A stretch of 64,000 bases of DNA, from assembly GCA_028571685.1 (NCBI GenBank), contig CM053140.1:152753701-152817700 (forward strand), read 5' to 3'. The DNA comes from Heterohyrax brucei. Lineage: Eukaryota; Chordata; Mammalia; Hyracoidea; Procaviidae. A program made the position numbers and the translations under genes. The notes below the pieces were generated by a model. That model saw nothing but the letters and a program-made list of their open reading frames with translations, did not search any database and was not told where the DNA came from. Of the stretch, positions 35,740 to 48,282 are shown piece by piece (position 1 is the stretch's first letter; every line of letters starts with the position of its first letter).

Positions 35740-38700
35740 TAATTTCACTCAGCATAATTTCTCTACATTCTTCCATTTCACGAGATACTTCTCAAACTAA
35801 TCACTGAATTTCATCATTGTTTTGTTTCCTGTTGTGTAAATATACCACAATTTGTATATTCCATCTTCTGTCAAAGGGCACCTAGGTTGATTCCACCTTT
35901 TTACTGTTGTGAACAGTGCTATGATAAATATTTGTGTGCATATGTCAATTCCTGTGGCAGCTCTTCTCTAAGATATAAGAATTGGGATAGCTGGATCATT
36001 TGTTATTTCTATTTCTAGATTTTTAAGCAGGTACCAAATGGAGTTCCAAAGTGGTTGTACCATTTTACATTCCCACCAGCAGTATAGAAGTGTTCCAGTC
36101 TCTTTAAAGCCTCTCCAACATTTATTATTATTATTATTATTTTTATTAGTGTTTTGATGGTATATCACTGTAGTTCTGACTTGGATTTCTCTACTGCTAG
36201 TGGTCACGAACATTTTCTCCTATCTGTTGGCTGTCTGAATGTCTTCTTTGGTGAGATGCCTGTTCATATGTTTTTCCCATTTTTTAATTGGATTATTTAT
36301 CTTTTGATTGCTGAGGCTTTGCCGTATCTTATAGATTATACAGATTAAATGCTGATCAGATTTGTAGTAGCTTTGTTTTCCCCAGTCTGTAGACTATCTT
36401 TTCCCTCTTTTGGTGAAGTCTCTGTGTGAGCATAAGTGTTTGATCTTTAGTAGTTCCCAGTTATCTATTTCCTCTTCCGGTGTTTCTGTGTTTTGTAATC
36501 TGTTTATACTTTGTATTAGGGCTCCCTACATTGTCCCTATTTTTAGTTCTATGGTCTTTATCATTATAGATTTGATATTTAGGTCTTTCTTTCATTTTGA
36601 ATTAGTTTTTATGCTTGCTGTGAGGCATGGTTCTTGTTTGGTTTTTTTTTTTTTTTTTTTGCAGATGAACATCCAGTTACAACAACATCATCTGTTAGAG
36701 ATTTGTCTTTTCCCTGGGATCTTGGATTTGCGCCTTTGTAAAACATCAGTTGCACATAGATGGATGATTTTATGTCTGGGTTCTCAATTCTTTTCTGTTG
36801 GTCTATGTGCCTTGTGTTGTACTAGCACCAGACTGTTTTGACTATCATAGTGATATAATAGGTTCTAAAGTTGGGTGGTACAGGTCCTCTGACCTTGTTT
36901 TTCTTCTTCAATATTGCTTTACGTATCCAGGCCTTCTACCCTTTCAATATAAAGTTGATGATTTGTTTCTCCAGTTCAATAAAAAAAAAAAAAAAAAAAC
37001 ATTGCAATTTGGACTTGGATTGCACAGTATCTATAGGTTGTTTGGAGTAGAACAGACATTTTCAGAATGTTGATTCTCCTTATCCATTATCAAAGTTCGT
37101 TACTCCACTTACGTAGGTCTCTTTTGGTTTCTTGTAGTGTGCCTTGTAGTTTTCTTTGTGTAGGTCTTTTATATCTCTTGTTAGAATTACCCATAAGTAT
37201 TTTATCTTTTGCTGGCTATGGCAAATGGCATTGATTTAGTGATTTCTTTTTTGGTGATCATTTTTTTTTTGTTGGTGGTGTACAGTAATCCAACTGATTT
37301 TTGTATGTTTATCATGCATTCTGATACTTTACTGAACTCTTCTATTAGTTCCAGTAGTTTTATTGTGGATTCTTTAGGGTTTTCAATGTATAAGATCATA
37401 TCATATGGAAATAGAGATAATTTTACTACTTTGTCATCATTTCAGACGCACTTTATTTCTTGTCCTAGCATGACTGTCAGTCTAGAACCTCTAGATCAAT
37501 CTTATACAAGTGATTACAGAGGGCATCCTTTTCCTGTTCCCATTCTCAAGGAGAGTGTTTTCAGACTCTCCCCATTTAGGATGGTGTTGAGTATTGGCTT
37601 CACATAGTTGCCCCTTATTATGTTGAAGAATTTCCTTTCTGTTCCTATTTTGCTAAGAGCTTTTCTTGTTTTTTAACACAAATGGGTATTGGACTTCATC
37701 AAATGCCTTTTCTGCATCAATTGATAAAATCAAGTGATGCTTGTTTTTTGTTGTATTTATGTGTTTGATTACAATGATGGATTTTCTAGTAATGAATCAC
37801 CCACAAACCCCTAGTATGAATTCCACCTGGTCATCATAATTTATTTTTTTTGATGTGTTATTAAATTCTATTGGCTAGAATTGTGTTGAAGATTTTTGCA
37901 TCTAAGTTCATAGGAGATATTTGCCATGTCTTTAGCAGTCTCAGTATCAGGGTTATGGTAGTTTCATAGAATAAGTTTGACAGTAGTCCATCATTTTCTA
38001 TGTTCTGAAATACCTTTAGTAATACTGATTGTAATTCTTCTCTGAAAGCTTTGTTGAACTCTCCAGTGAATCCAGGCCAGGGCCAGGGTTTTTTTTTAAT
38101 TGGAATTTTTTTTAATTGGCTTTTTAGTCTCTTCTTAAGTTGTAAAATGGTGAGATTATTTAGTTGTTCTTCCTCTGTTTGTGTGAGATTAGATAGGTAG
38201 TATGTCTTTAAAGTTTGTCCACTTCTTCTGGATTTTCAAATTCATTGTAATGCAATTTTTCACAGCATTCTGTTTTTTATTTATTTATTTATTTTAAACT
38301 TGAGTTGGATCTGTTGTGAAATAGAGATAATATTACTACTATTGTGTTATCTGTTTCTGTTTCTGTTTTTCTTTTGTCTGTTTTGCTGATGGTTTCTCAA
38401 TTTTGTTGATCTTTCTAAAAATCAGCTTTTAGTCTCATTAACTCTTTCAGTCTTTTTCTATTCTCTAATTTACTTACTCCAGCTCTAATTTTTTATTATT
38501 TTCTTCTGTTGCTAGAGGAATTCTTTTACTGCTATTTTTCTACTTATTCAAGGTGAAGGGTTAATGGCTTGATCTTGACCCTTTTTTCTTCTTGGATATG
38601 TGCATTTAAGGAGATAAATTGACTTCTCCTCACTGTTTTCACTGTGTCTCAAAGTTTCTGCTAGGTTGTGCTTTTATTGTCATTTTTTTTCTGTGAATAT

Positions 38701-39512
38701 CTTTATTCCATCATTGATTTATTCTTTGGCTTACTCTATAACCCAATAGTTCTTAAAGAAGACATTGTTCAGTTCCTACACATTTGATTTATTTCCCTTG
38801 ATTTTTTCTGCTGTTGGTTTCTACTTTCACAGTTTTGTGGTCTGAAAAGATGCTTTGTAATATTTCAAAGCTTTGGATTCCATTAAGACTTGCTGTATGG
38901 CATAATATGTGGTATATTCTGGAGAATGTTCCATATATATTGGTAAAGAAGATATACTTGTCTACTGTTGGGTGGAATGTTCTGAGTAGGACCATGGGGA
39001 AGTTGGTTGATTGTGGATTTATGTCTTTGTTGTCTTCATTGAGCTTCTTTCTGGATGTTCTGTCTATCACTGAAAGTGACGTGCTAAAGACTCCTACTAA
39101 TATTTCTAAGTTTGTATCTCAGTTTTCAGTGCTATTAGTCTTCATTTGATGCAGCTAGCAGCCCTATCATTGGGTCTATACATATTTAACATGGTTGTGT
39201 CTTCCTGATGTATTGACCCTTTAATCAGTGCATAGTGTCCTTTGTCCACTGTGGAGGATTTTACCTTAAGTCTACTTTCTGAAAATTATATTACTACTCT
39301 TGCTCTTTTTTTGAGTGCTGTATTCTTGATATGTATGTTTTCATCCTTTGAGTATCAGTTTGTTTTTATCATTAAGTCTAAGGTGTGTCTCTTGTAGGCA
39401 GCATGTAGATGAATTGTGTTATTTTAATCTGTTCTGCTACTCTCTCTTTATTGGTATGTTAAACCCATTACATTCAGTATAATTATTGATAGGTGTGAAT
39501 TTAGTGCCTTTG
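35740..39512 (-). pseudogene. L1 ORF2, broken
   Basis: The C-terminal zinc-finger-like block CWRGFKETGTLLYCWWECK is read at about 36210-36050 and is followed by a match to WNSIWYLLKNLEIEITNDPAIPIL. The RT active-site region near 37400 reads FPYDMILYIEN, so the first Asp of FADD is changed. The endonuclease reads MIDRTSRKKLNEDNKDIN (39070 downwards) and FSDHKTVKVETNSRKNQGK. The N-terminal start near 39512 is inferred from similarity with 21521. Confidence 0.85.
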
Positions 39513-40846
39513 TGTGTATGTTGTTGACAGTTTCTTAATTCCACTTAATTTTCTGTGCCCCATCCCTTTTCATTATGGGTTTTCATTTCATCTTTTCCTC
39601 TGTTGTTGGTTTTATATTTGTTTAGATTTTTGGGGTTTGTTTCTTATTTGGATGAGTATGTCTGTTAATTTCCTCTGTGGTTACCATAATATTTACATCT
39701 ACTATTCTAAACTTAAACAAGTCTTTAAATTCTTTATATTGCCTTGACTTCTTATTGCTGTGAAAGATCTATGAATACATTATTTAGACAGTCTTTATGA
39801 TACAGCATTTTCATGTTTTGCACAGTAACATCTCTGTTTGACTATTTTCAGTATTTTAGTTTTGATTTATTTTTGTGTTTTCCCTGTGTGGGTTGATACC
39901 TGAATGCTCTGTACTGCAGTGTAGCCAGAAAGATCATTGATTTTCTATTCAAAGAACTTCTGTTAAGTATTTATTTTAATTTCAGTTTCACTTTTGCAAA
40001 TTCTCTAAACTTCTGCTGATCCAGAAATGTCCTAATTTTGCTTTTGTTTTTGAGAGACAGTTTGAAAAATATGTAATTCTTGGCTGGCAGTTTTTTGTTT
40101 GTTTGTTTTCCTTCAAATGTTGCCATCCCCGTTGCCTTCTTGCCTACATGGTTTCTGCTGAATAGTCCAAGCTTAGTCTTACTAGTCTTATTTACTCTCT
40201 TTCATAGGTTATTTTTCATTTAATCATAGTTGTCTTTAACAGCATTTCCTTATCTTCAGTTTTGGTAAATTTGATTATAATCTGTCTTGGTTTTCTTGGA
40301 GCTGTACCTTGTGTAGAGTTTGATGAACATGTTGGATAGATATCTCATCATCTTTCATGCTATCAGGAAAATTTATGTGAACAAATAATTTTCTCTGTAT
40401 TTTCAGCTCTCCCCCTACCCCTGCTCTATTCTGTTACTCCAATCATTCATATATTCTTCCTCTAGATAGAGTTCTGCATAAGTCTTAGCATTTCTTCATT
40501 TTGTTAAACTGTTTTATCTAATTTATCCTCAAATATTTTGATGTCAGTTGAAAACAGTTTCACTAATTCTGCATTCCATTGTCTCAAATCTGTTTCTTTG
40601 ACCTTCTACTGAATTGTCTAATTCTGTAATTTTATTGTTAATCTGATGATTTCAGGTCACTGTTGTTCAAGTATTTCTTGCAACCTGTTAAAGTTTTTGT
40701 TGTACTCTGTTGCACTTTACTTTATATCCTTCCTACTCTCTTAAAGAACTCTAAACTTTAGTCTTCAGTATTCTACCTCCAATAATTCCAGGTGGTCCTG
40801 TTCATCCAGAAAATTTTTGATTGTTTGTTTTGGAAGTTTTTCTGCA

Positions 40847-41010
40847 GAAACACTGGCAGCAAGGTGGTTAAGAGCTATGGCTGCTAACCAGAAGGTAGGC
40901 TGTTTGAATCCACCTGGTGCTCCTTGAAAACTCTATGGAGCAGCTCTACCGCACCCTATAAGGTCATAATGAGTCAGATTTGACTTGTCAATTCTGGGTT
41001 TGGTTTTGGT
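40847..41010 (+). repeat. AfroSINE inside L1, sense
   Basis: Head (cactggcagcaaggtggttaag), B box region (gtttgaatcc), middle (tctatggagcagctctacc) and tail (taatgagtcagatttgac) in order. It separates ORF1 start sequence on the left from 5' UTR on the right, so it postdates the L1. Confidence 0.93.
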
Positions 41011-42045
41011 TTTATAGTGCTCTTCTTCTGTAAGTGATTCGCTAATGCCTGTTGTCTCTAAGCCATCAGAAAGTTGTTTTAATTTCTATGTTTGCTTACT
41101 GTGTTGTAATTTATATACACATGCATATAGATAGATAAATAGATACTTTGTTTCTAAATGTCCAAATAGGCTGATTATGTGAGTTATTTTGATTATTAAA
41201 ACTTTAGAAATTTTGACATGCTTTCACCAGGTGGCTAGAGGTGTCGCTATGCACATGAACCCAGACCTCAGATACATTTTTCTTGTATATATTTAGCTTG
41301 GGAGCACAGGGAGTCAGCCACCAACTGTGCAGTGCCTAGTCTTTTCCAGCTCTAGCTAGAGGAAGGGAGTTTGGTGTGGGCACAGGTTTCTGGTTGTGCA
41401 CTCTGAAAAAGGAATGGTGCAAACAACCATCTGTGCCCATGCAAAGGGCTTGTTTCTGTCCAAAATTCACAGCTCAAGGGCCTGGCAGAACTCTCCCCCT
41501 ACCCCTTTGTTAAATTGTTCCATCTCCAAGTCCAGGAGAATAGCTCAAGGCGTGTGTAAGTGTTCCTACTTCCAGCCCAGGTATAGACTCTGAGTTTGGC
41601 ACCTGGTGCGGTGCAGAGAATGGAACAGGAAACACGGGAGAAAGAGAAAGAGGATTATCCCATAGGAAAGATTTAGACCTGCTTGAGTTAACAAACACTT
41701 ATGCTCAAATAGGAGTCCTTTTCCATTCTGTAGGTGTGACCATATGAAGCTCAGTTTCCTTGCTGAGAAAGACACACTGCTATAAATGCCACCACTCAGC
41801 TTGCCACACTGGCAGTAGCAGGTTCACTAGCAAGTTGTGGATTCCTACTGTGTCAATTCTAGCTGATACGTGACTCTGGACCTAACTGTCCTCCCTATCA
41901 CCCAGTTCAATCTCTTAGCTTTCTTCTTGGTATTTAGGGCTATTCAAATGCCCTATATAATCCATTCAGTTGTTTTTCTAGTTTTTTGTTTTTAGAGGAA
42001 TCACAGAATGTATGTGACAACTCTACCATCTTAGCCCCACCTCTT

Positions 42046-43290
42046 CATTTATTTATTTAACATCAGATGGGAGTAATGGGAGAATCTACAGAAATTTATG
42101 TTGCCTTTTCTCTATTTTCTTTTGCCAAAATGGTTGTCTTTCTCTTTCATGTTTTTCATGTTATATTCTAATAATAGCTAATTTTTTATCACATTGTATT
42201 CCTGCACTTTTTCTTAACATAGCTTGATTAACACACATAACAGACCATTTTTTTGTGATTTGAAATTTGTTATTTCACATCATTTCATTTTTAATTCAAT
42301 ATTTCTGCTTGAATATGTCTATTTTCAAAGTGAAGTATCATAGATCTTGTATATTTTTTGAACATTATATTACTATAACTTTTTTTATATCTCATTTACA
42401 TTTTCTCTTTATGATGTAGTAATAGCCAACATACATGGATATATGTACATAATTGGCCTTTTTAAGACCAATGATACATGCTGCTTTTTAAAAAAAATGA
42501 CTCAAATACAATTGCTTTCTTTCTTTTAGCTTCAATAATAATTTTTGGTGGATTAGTAAGCTTTACCCCTGAATTCCAAAGATACATGAAAAAATTAATG
42601 ACTTCACACAAAACAGGCTTAATTTTATGTATTTAAGTGTAGTTTGCTATTTCACAATATTACAAGGGCCAGAATAAACATCATATTTTAAAACTTTATG
42701 AAACTAATTTATAGTGTAGGGCAGGCACAAACTTGATCTCATGGCAGCAAAATTTTATGTTTTCATTTCAGCAATACTGCCTAACACAATAATATCAGCC
42801 CAGCAAATCTTAAATATAAGCTAAGCTAACATGATCCATTGCCTTATAAAACTAGAGCACCCTGTGGAGTCATGCTGAATATGCCAAGAGATTTTTCAAA
42901 ATTTAATCATCCTAAATGTCAGATAAAGGTGCTTTTGCTGTCATTCTTTAAAACTGGGGCAAAAATCCCAAGTGTGTCTGCAAATTATAGAGAAAGCCTC
43001 TTCTTAATACTGGTATTAAATAAACTTCCTTTCTGATAACCATTCATTATGCTAATTACAGTAAACAAAAACATGTAATACTGACTTAAGGTAAATTCAA
43101 GATGCATAGTGAAAATATAGTTAGTTCCCTAATAAAACCCAAATTTATTGCATCTGTCAGATCAATTTGAATTTCTCTTTTCATCATTCCTGACTAGAGT
43201 GATTACAAGTATGTCAATTTTAGAAATGGAGTATTATTATTTTGTTACAATAATAATTAGTATTAAATTTTTCCTTCTAACCAAACTAAT
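42046..43290. other. Unassigned AT-rich DNA
   Basis: About 1.2 kb with no repeat or coding signal I can place. It may be the single-copy flank of the L1. Confidence 0.5.
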
Positions 43291-43445
43291 GGAAACCATG
43301 GTGGTGTAGTGAGTTAAGTGCTACATCTTCTAACCAAAAGTTGGCAGTTCAAATCCAACGGACACTCCTTGAAAACTCTATGAGGTAGTTCTACTCTGAC
43401 CTGTAGGGTTGCTATGAGTTGGACTGACTCAACAGCACTGAGTTT
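43291..43445 (+). repeat. AfroSINE, sense
   Basis: Complete order of parts: ggaaaccatggtggtgtagt, gttggcagttcaaatcc (B box), gaaaactctatgaggtagttc and gttgctatgagttggactgac. Confidence 0.94.
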
Positions 43446-43999
43446 ATCTTTTTTGGGGGTGGGGAATCAAGCTAAAGATTTTTATTGTTTAAATTAGCTG
43501 AATTTCAACAGCTGGTTTGGATACAGCTGACTGCATAAAAGATAGTATCTGGAAAGTAAGTATGAATTTAATTTAAAAGTATGTTCTGAAGATAATAAAT
43601 CATTTGGTAAACTATCTGCAGCTAGTTTAAATCACTGCTTCTCTCAAGTCCTGGATACATTTACATAGTGAGTGCTACACATAAACTTTACTATCAGAAT
43701 TCTTCATATAATAGAATTTGTATACTTATAAACTCTTGGCAAATAAGTTATGAGCATAGATATTAAATGAAAATCCTGAACCAGAACAGAAAAAAACAAC
43801 CAATGTAGTAACTGATAGGCTCAAAATTAAAATTAGTTAATTCAATAACCATCAAAAATATCATCAAATTGGTTGTATAAATTATGTGCCAATAATCATG
43901 CTAACATGTCACTTATTTATTACATATGCTGCTGGTACAGAATATTAACAATTTGCATACATAAATATGGTCACTTTATAGACAATATATATTATGTAA
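43446..43999. other. Unassigned AT-rich DNA
   Basis: No feature recognised. Confidence 0.5.
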
Positions 44000-44130
44000 T
44001 CAACTTTCTTCATGTATTGATATACAATTTACATAGAGTCAAAGGCATCCATTTTCAGTGGAAAATTTGATGATTTTTTTGACAAATATATGTATGAGTA
44101 TGTGTGTATTCATCATCAAAATAAGGATAA
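44000..44130 (-). mobile_element. L1M 3' UTR fragment, antisense
   Basis: Blocks gatatacaatttacatagagtcaaaggcatccattttcag...gaaaatttgatgatttttttgac match the complement of the terminal 3' UTR of old L1M elements. The extent on the right is uncertain. Confidence 0.65.
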
Positions 44131-44262
44131 TAGAACAAAACTTTCAGGAACAATATGTTATGGCACTTATGATTATTGAAATTATTTTATACTGTAGATT
44201 TGAAAACATGAGGAAGAAACCTTCCTATCTTTGCATCAAGAATCCATTTTTATAATATAAAA

Positions 44263-44427
44263 CAACCCATTGTTCTCCATTCAAAACAACTCATAGAGAC
44301 AGACTCTGTAGGACAGAGTAGAGCCCCCCAGTAGTTCCAAGAAATGCCTGTGGATTCAAACTGCCAATCTTTCTCTTAGCAGTGGTAGCAGTGGTAGTAC
44401 TTACCCACTATGTTGGCAGGGTTTCCA
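44263..44427 (-). repeat. AfroSINE, antisense
   Basis: Tail (actcatagagacagactctg), middle (gacagagtagagcccccc), B-box region (ggattcaaactgcc) and head (tatgttggcagggtttcc). It includes a small local duplication, gcagtggtagcagtggtag, near 44381. Confidence 0.9.
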
Positions 44428-44670
44428 TTTACAATACAGTACTACAATAAAATATTAATGCATATGCAACAAAATGAATTGGTTCTAATTCCTTTGACAT
44501 AACTTATGTCGTACATGATCCTCAACAGTTCTTTGAATCCTACCACACCTTAATTTTCTATCTGCTAAGTAGTGATACTAATACCTAATCTACAGTCTTT
44601 CTATGAAAACCAAATGAAATGATATATTTTATAATATTTTGTAAGTGAGTATATAAATATGTGATGTTTA

Positions 44671-44774
44671 GCCAAGTCAAGTGCTGTTGAGTCGGATCTG
44701 ACTCATGGCAACCCTAGGGGCCAGAATAGAACTGACCCCCAAATTATTCAAGGAACGCCTGGTGGATTTGAAAT
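44671..44774 (-). repeat. AfroSINE fragment, antisense, no tRNA-like head
   Basis: Starts with agtgctgttgagtcggatctgactcatgg, a well-kept tail, and ends at cgcctggtggatttgaa. The tRNA-like head is missing. The good match suggests that it is not very old. Confidence 0.88.
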
Positions 44775-44908
44775 TACTATAATTATTATTTAAGCAAGAG
44801 GTCCACATCAAACTCCTGAGCAATGGTGTTCCCCCACCCCAGTGAATTTTTTAAATTTAGTTTTGAAACACAGGGAAAGTTTACAGTGGTTCACTAAGAC
44901 CCAGAGAA

Positions 44909-45096
44909 GAAGTCTCTGGGTAACGCAAATGATTAAACACTAGACTACTAGCTGAAACTACCCACAGTTACCTTGGAAGGCAAGCCTGGAATCAACCTCT
45001 AGAGTGTCGATCATGAAAACCTTCTGTGGGAAGTTCTACTCTGACACACACGGGGTCTCTATGATTCAAAACCGACTAGACAGCAACTAACAACAC
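44909..45096 (+). repeat. AfroSINE long variant, sense
   Basis: The head agtctctgggtaacgcaaatg matches the variant that opens gtccctgggtggcgcaaacg. The B-box region is decayed. The tail (gattcaaaaccgactagacagcaactaacaac) shows the RTE-type end with aac repeats. Confidence 0.85.
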
Positions 45097-46079
45097 GAAC
45101 CAGAGGAGTTGTGCTAGGTTTGAATAGACACACAAATAATGATAATCTCAGAAAGGCTTTCAAACATTAGGAGAGTGATAAATACTTCCTCATTCCTGCC
45201 TTGTGAGTCCAAGAGAAGTTTATAAATAATATGAGTTCTACAGTTTGATACTAAGCTTACTAATTTTATGAGGTAACATACATTTTGAATGAGAAATACA
45301 AAGTGGCAACTACTCAAAAATATCTTTGAGATAATAATCAGATGAGTGGTAAAAAGCATGGTGAATTTATTAAAAGATGCACAAGAAATCATGACAAATG
45401 AGACAAAATATTTTATTTTTAAAGTTCACTAGAAAAAAGTAAGAAAACACAGACAAATAGAACACCAGACATGGTGGTTATGAATACAGTACTGTAGTCA
45501 AGGTAATACAGAGAGAGGACATTAAGTCTGCCCCCCATTATGCCCAGGTGTTGAAGGCGGAACATTCTTAATCACCCTCAGCATTATAATCACCCACAGT
45601 GTTATAATGCTATTTCCTAAGGTGGTGCCATTTTAGGGAACTGGTACTGCTCGAAATGTGCAGCATGGATCCAACACTCACTTCCTAATTGCTAAATACT
45701 TCTGTGCAAATTTTACTCCAATATTTTGATGCTTATTGAAGAGAAGGGTGATTACTCTGAGCACTAACACTCCATTATTGCTCAGTTGTTACTTGGCAGA
45801 GTAGATTTAATATTTGCAGCCAGGCTTTCAAAAGACTAGGGAAACTTTCATTGTTTGGAATTATAAAAGCATGATAACAGATTTCTCTAAGATGTCAAAT
45901 ATGTTACCTATTTGGAATGTATTTTTTTCCAGTTTATTCCAAGACTATGTAACCTATGATAAATATTGAAATGAAAGTGAGTGGGCACTTTCTTTTCTTC
46001 CAGAGCTTCAGTTCGCTACATAATTCTAGAGTTTTTTGTTTGTTTATTTTAATTTAACTTGAGTCCTGGATGAGCGTAG
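45097..46079. other. Unassigned DNA
   Basis: About 1 kb without a recognised repeat. The antisense open stretch at 45114-45392 shows no domain. Confidence 0.5.
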
Positions 46080-46419
46080 TAGTCTGGCAATATAAAAAGT
46101 ATTTAATTTCTTATTTATTGAGATTTTTAGCACACAGCGTAAACACTTTGCTAAGTGTACTTTTAAGTCACAACTTTCATTGTGGTTTATTTTACATGCA
46201 ATAAAATTCACTTGTTAAAGGTTATACATGGATGAATTTTGACAAATGAAGACAGTTGTGTAACACTATCACAGTCACGATGTAGAATATTTTCATTACC
46301 CTTCAAAACTCCCTCTTGGTCTCTTTGTATTAATGCACTTCCACAAACACTGATTTGCTTTGCACCACTATAACTGTAACTTACATAAAAAATCATATAG
46401 TACACAATAATGTACACTT

Positions 46420-46574
46420 GAGGCCCTAATGACACAGTGGTTAAGAGCTTGGCTACCAACCGAAAGGTTGGCAGTTAAAATAAACCAGCCACTCCTTGGA
46501 AGCCCTATGGGGCAGTTCTGCTCCATCCGTTAGGGTCATTATAAGTCAGAATCAACTCTATAGCAATGGCTTTT
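46420..46574 (+). repeat. AfroSINE, sense
   Basis: Head (gaggccctaatgacacagtggttaag), accgaaaggttggcagtt, middle (ccctatggggcagttctgctc) and tail (tataagtcagaatcaactc). It lies within the L1M. Confidence 0.94.
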
Positions 46575-46660
46575 TAATAAGCATCTAGCCTTAATCACAC
46601 AGGATAATGCTTTTGAGGTTCATCAGGCGTGCATTGCATTTTAATACAGAGTTGTATTTC

Positions 46661-46927
46661 ATTTTGAGGCATTGGTGATTCAGTGACATAATTCTCATCT
46701 TCAGTGCAAGAGAGCTGTACTTGATTCCCTGTTGTTCAATACCTGGTGAATTCATCTTATGAGAAGCCATTACCTGTCTGTCAGTGGGGGCTTGGAGTGT
46801 TACTTTGCTGCTGAACAGTTCTCAGGGGTACTTCCAGACTAAAGCAGAGAATTTTGTTTCATTGTGTGTGTGCTGGGGAGGCACCACAAGTTAGGGTCTG
46901 ACTTGACATCAGTCAACAACAGTAATA
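46661..46927 (+). repeat. tRNA-Gly-like SINE with RTE-like tail, sense
   Basis: The head gaggcattggtgattcagtg...attctcatcttcagtgcaagag...cttgattccc resembles tRNA-Gly (A box and B box both visible), unlike the usual AfroSINE head. The body (cctgtctgtcagtgggggcttg) matches a second SINE type, and the tail (ggtctgacttgacatcagtcaacaac) resembles the RTE/AfroSINE end. The direct repeat gtatttc lies at 46654-46660 and 46928-46934. As a SINE head it is not a functional tRNA gene. Confidence 0.82.
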
Positions 46928-47091
46928 GTATTTCTCTATAATGATAAAACAAAATATGCTTATCTGTTCATCACCTTATGAATATTTGGGTTGACTTCAC
47001 TTTTTGGATGTTATGACAAGTACTTTTATGAGCAACCTTTGTGTAGACCTATGTTTTTCATTTCTTGTGGGTAAATATTTAGGAGTAATTC

Positions 47092-47179
47092 CACAGACTG
47101 CCATCAAGTTAAGTCTGACTCATAGTGACCCTGTGATTCAGAGTAGAACTGCCCCATAGAGTTTCCAAGGAGTGCCTGA
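47092..47179 (-). repeat. AfroSINE fragment, antisense
   Basis: Tail and middle only (catcaagttaagtctgactc, gaactgccccatagagtttccaagg). The tRNA-like head is missing. Confidence 0.88.
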
Positions 47180-47344
47180 AGGAGTGATTAGATACTCATA
47201 AAATAAATACATGTTTTATTTATGTAAGAAATCGACAAACTATTCTCAAAAATAGATGCTCCATTTTGCATGAGTCCCAGTTTCCTAGTAATATTGTCAA
47301 TAGTGGTTTTAAATTTTAGCCATTCTAGTGGGAGGTGATCTCTC

Positions 47345-47490
47345 GATACATATATATATATGTATACATATACATTTACACATACTCACACACACGTACA
47401 CATATGCAAATACTCATACACACACATATGCAAATACTCATACACACACATGCACACATATGCACACACATACACATACATGTATGCATA
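47345..47490. repeat. Compound TA/CA microsatellite
   Basis: Alternating purine-pyrimidine sequence of tata, catatg, cacaca and tgcaaatactcatac units. A short imperfect tandem of about 28 bp (catatgcaaatactcataca) occurs twice near 47401-47445. It lies within the L1M. Confidence 0.93.
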
Positions 47491-47838
47491 ATTGTACTTA
47501 GAGTTCATTGTTACCATCTTTCTGGGCTGGGCTTAATAGTTTTAATTTGCATTTTTCTAATAACAATGGATTGTTGGACAATCCATTGTTAGAGTACAAT
47601 AAGATTATTGGATATTCATTTACATGATCTAACAAAATGTCCCTTCAAATTGTTTAAACATATTATAAAATAGTTTATTATTACAGTGTTTCGAGTTGTA
47701 AGAAACTTCATATATTCCAAATACAAGTGTTTTGTCGAATACATGTCTTACTCAGTGTTCTAGTTTGTATCTTTCCTGTAATTTTTGTAGCAATGCCTTT
47801 CTAAAAGCACATCTTCAAATTTTTTATAATATTCATTC

Positions 47839-48282
47839 TATACATGGATTACGTTGTGTTCCTCCAAAAATATGTGTATTGATTTGACTTGGCTATAAGT
47901 CCCAGTATGGTGCAATTCTTCCCATGTGTTGCAAATCCAGCCTCTGAGTGAAAACGGACAGCAGTTGTGTTGGTGAGGCAGGACTCAAGTTACCAGCTGC
48001 AGGGTATAAAGAAGAGGAGTGAGCAGAGTAAGTGGGGAATCTCAAACCACCAAGAAGGCAGCACTGAGAGCAGAGCATATCCTTTGGACCTGAGGTTCCT
48101 GTGCTGAGATGCTGTCCTTGAATTTGGACTCAATCTACGACTGTGATAATGTCTCTTACTGAGTGGATTTTTACTCATAAATGGATTTTCAACTTACCAG
48201 ACTATGTCAATAAAATTTCTCTTCATAAAACTTTCCACTTAATGGTGTTTTCTATTTGAGCAGTACCAGGTAACTAAAACCA
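47839..48282 (+). mobile_element. Solo LTR, MaLR-type (fossil)
   Basis: Same family as 12766-13277, with landmarks tacatggattacgttgtg, aagtcccagtatggt, accaccaagaaggcagcac and gcatatcctttggacc. It interrupts the antisense L1M, which resumes at 48283. A clear 5-bp TSD is not visible, which fits considerable age. Confidence 0.8.

Larger units (their letters stand above)
34756..42045 (-). mobile_element. Full-length L1 LINE, antisense, older subfamily
   Basis: In reverse order: a 3' UTR (34756 to about 35740) unlike that of the other L1s here, ORF2 (to about 39512), ORF1 (about 39880-40840) and a 5' UTR to about 42045, where gccccacctct is the complement of the usual L1 start. An AfroSINE interrupts the ORF1 start at 40847. 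Total length without the SINE is about 7.1 kb. It carries many stops and long T runs (36645-36660, 36979-36998 as A). Confidence 0.92.
46080..47838 (-). mobile_element. Ancient L1M 3' half, antisense, split by SINEs
   Basis: The complement of an old L1M 3' UTR and ORF2 3' part. Blocks are ttacatgcaataaaattcac...gatgaattttgacaaatg near 46190, gtttaatttgcatt-type text near 47540, and ttcatatattccaaatacaagtgttttgtcg near 47708. Three SINE insertions and one microsatellite break it up. It continues beyond the solo LTR at 48283-48440. Confidence 0.85.

Noticed and set aside
36410-36841. 143-codon open frame, sense
   Set aside because: It is the opposite strand of L1 ORF2 (L1 at 34756-42045 is antisense). 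Hydrophobic readings of this sort are shadows.
37209-37607. 132-codon open frame, sense
   Set aside because: Also the opposite strand of the same L1 ORF2, across the RT active-site region.
46666-46740. tRNA-Gly-like gene
   Set aside because: The A and B boxes are visible, but the sequence is diverged, lacks a sound acceptor stem and is joined to a SINE body with flanking duplication. It is a SINE head.
47345-47490. Tandem array resembling a CRISPR or a satellite
   Set aside because: Units are short, variable CA/TA microsatellite steps without unique spacers, in a mammalian L1M context.
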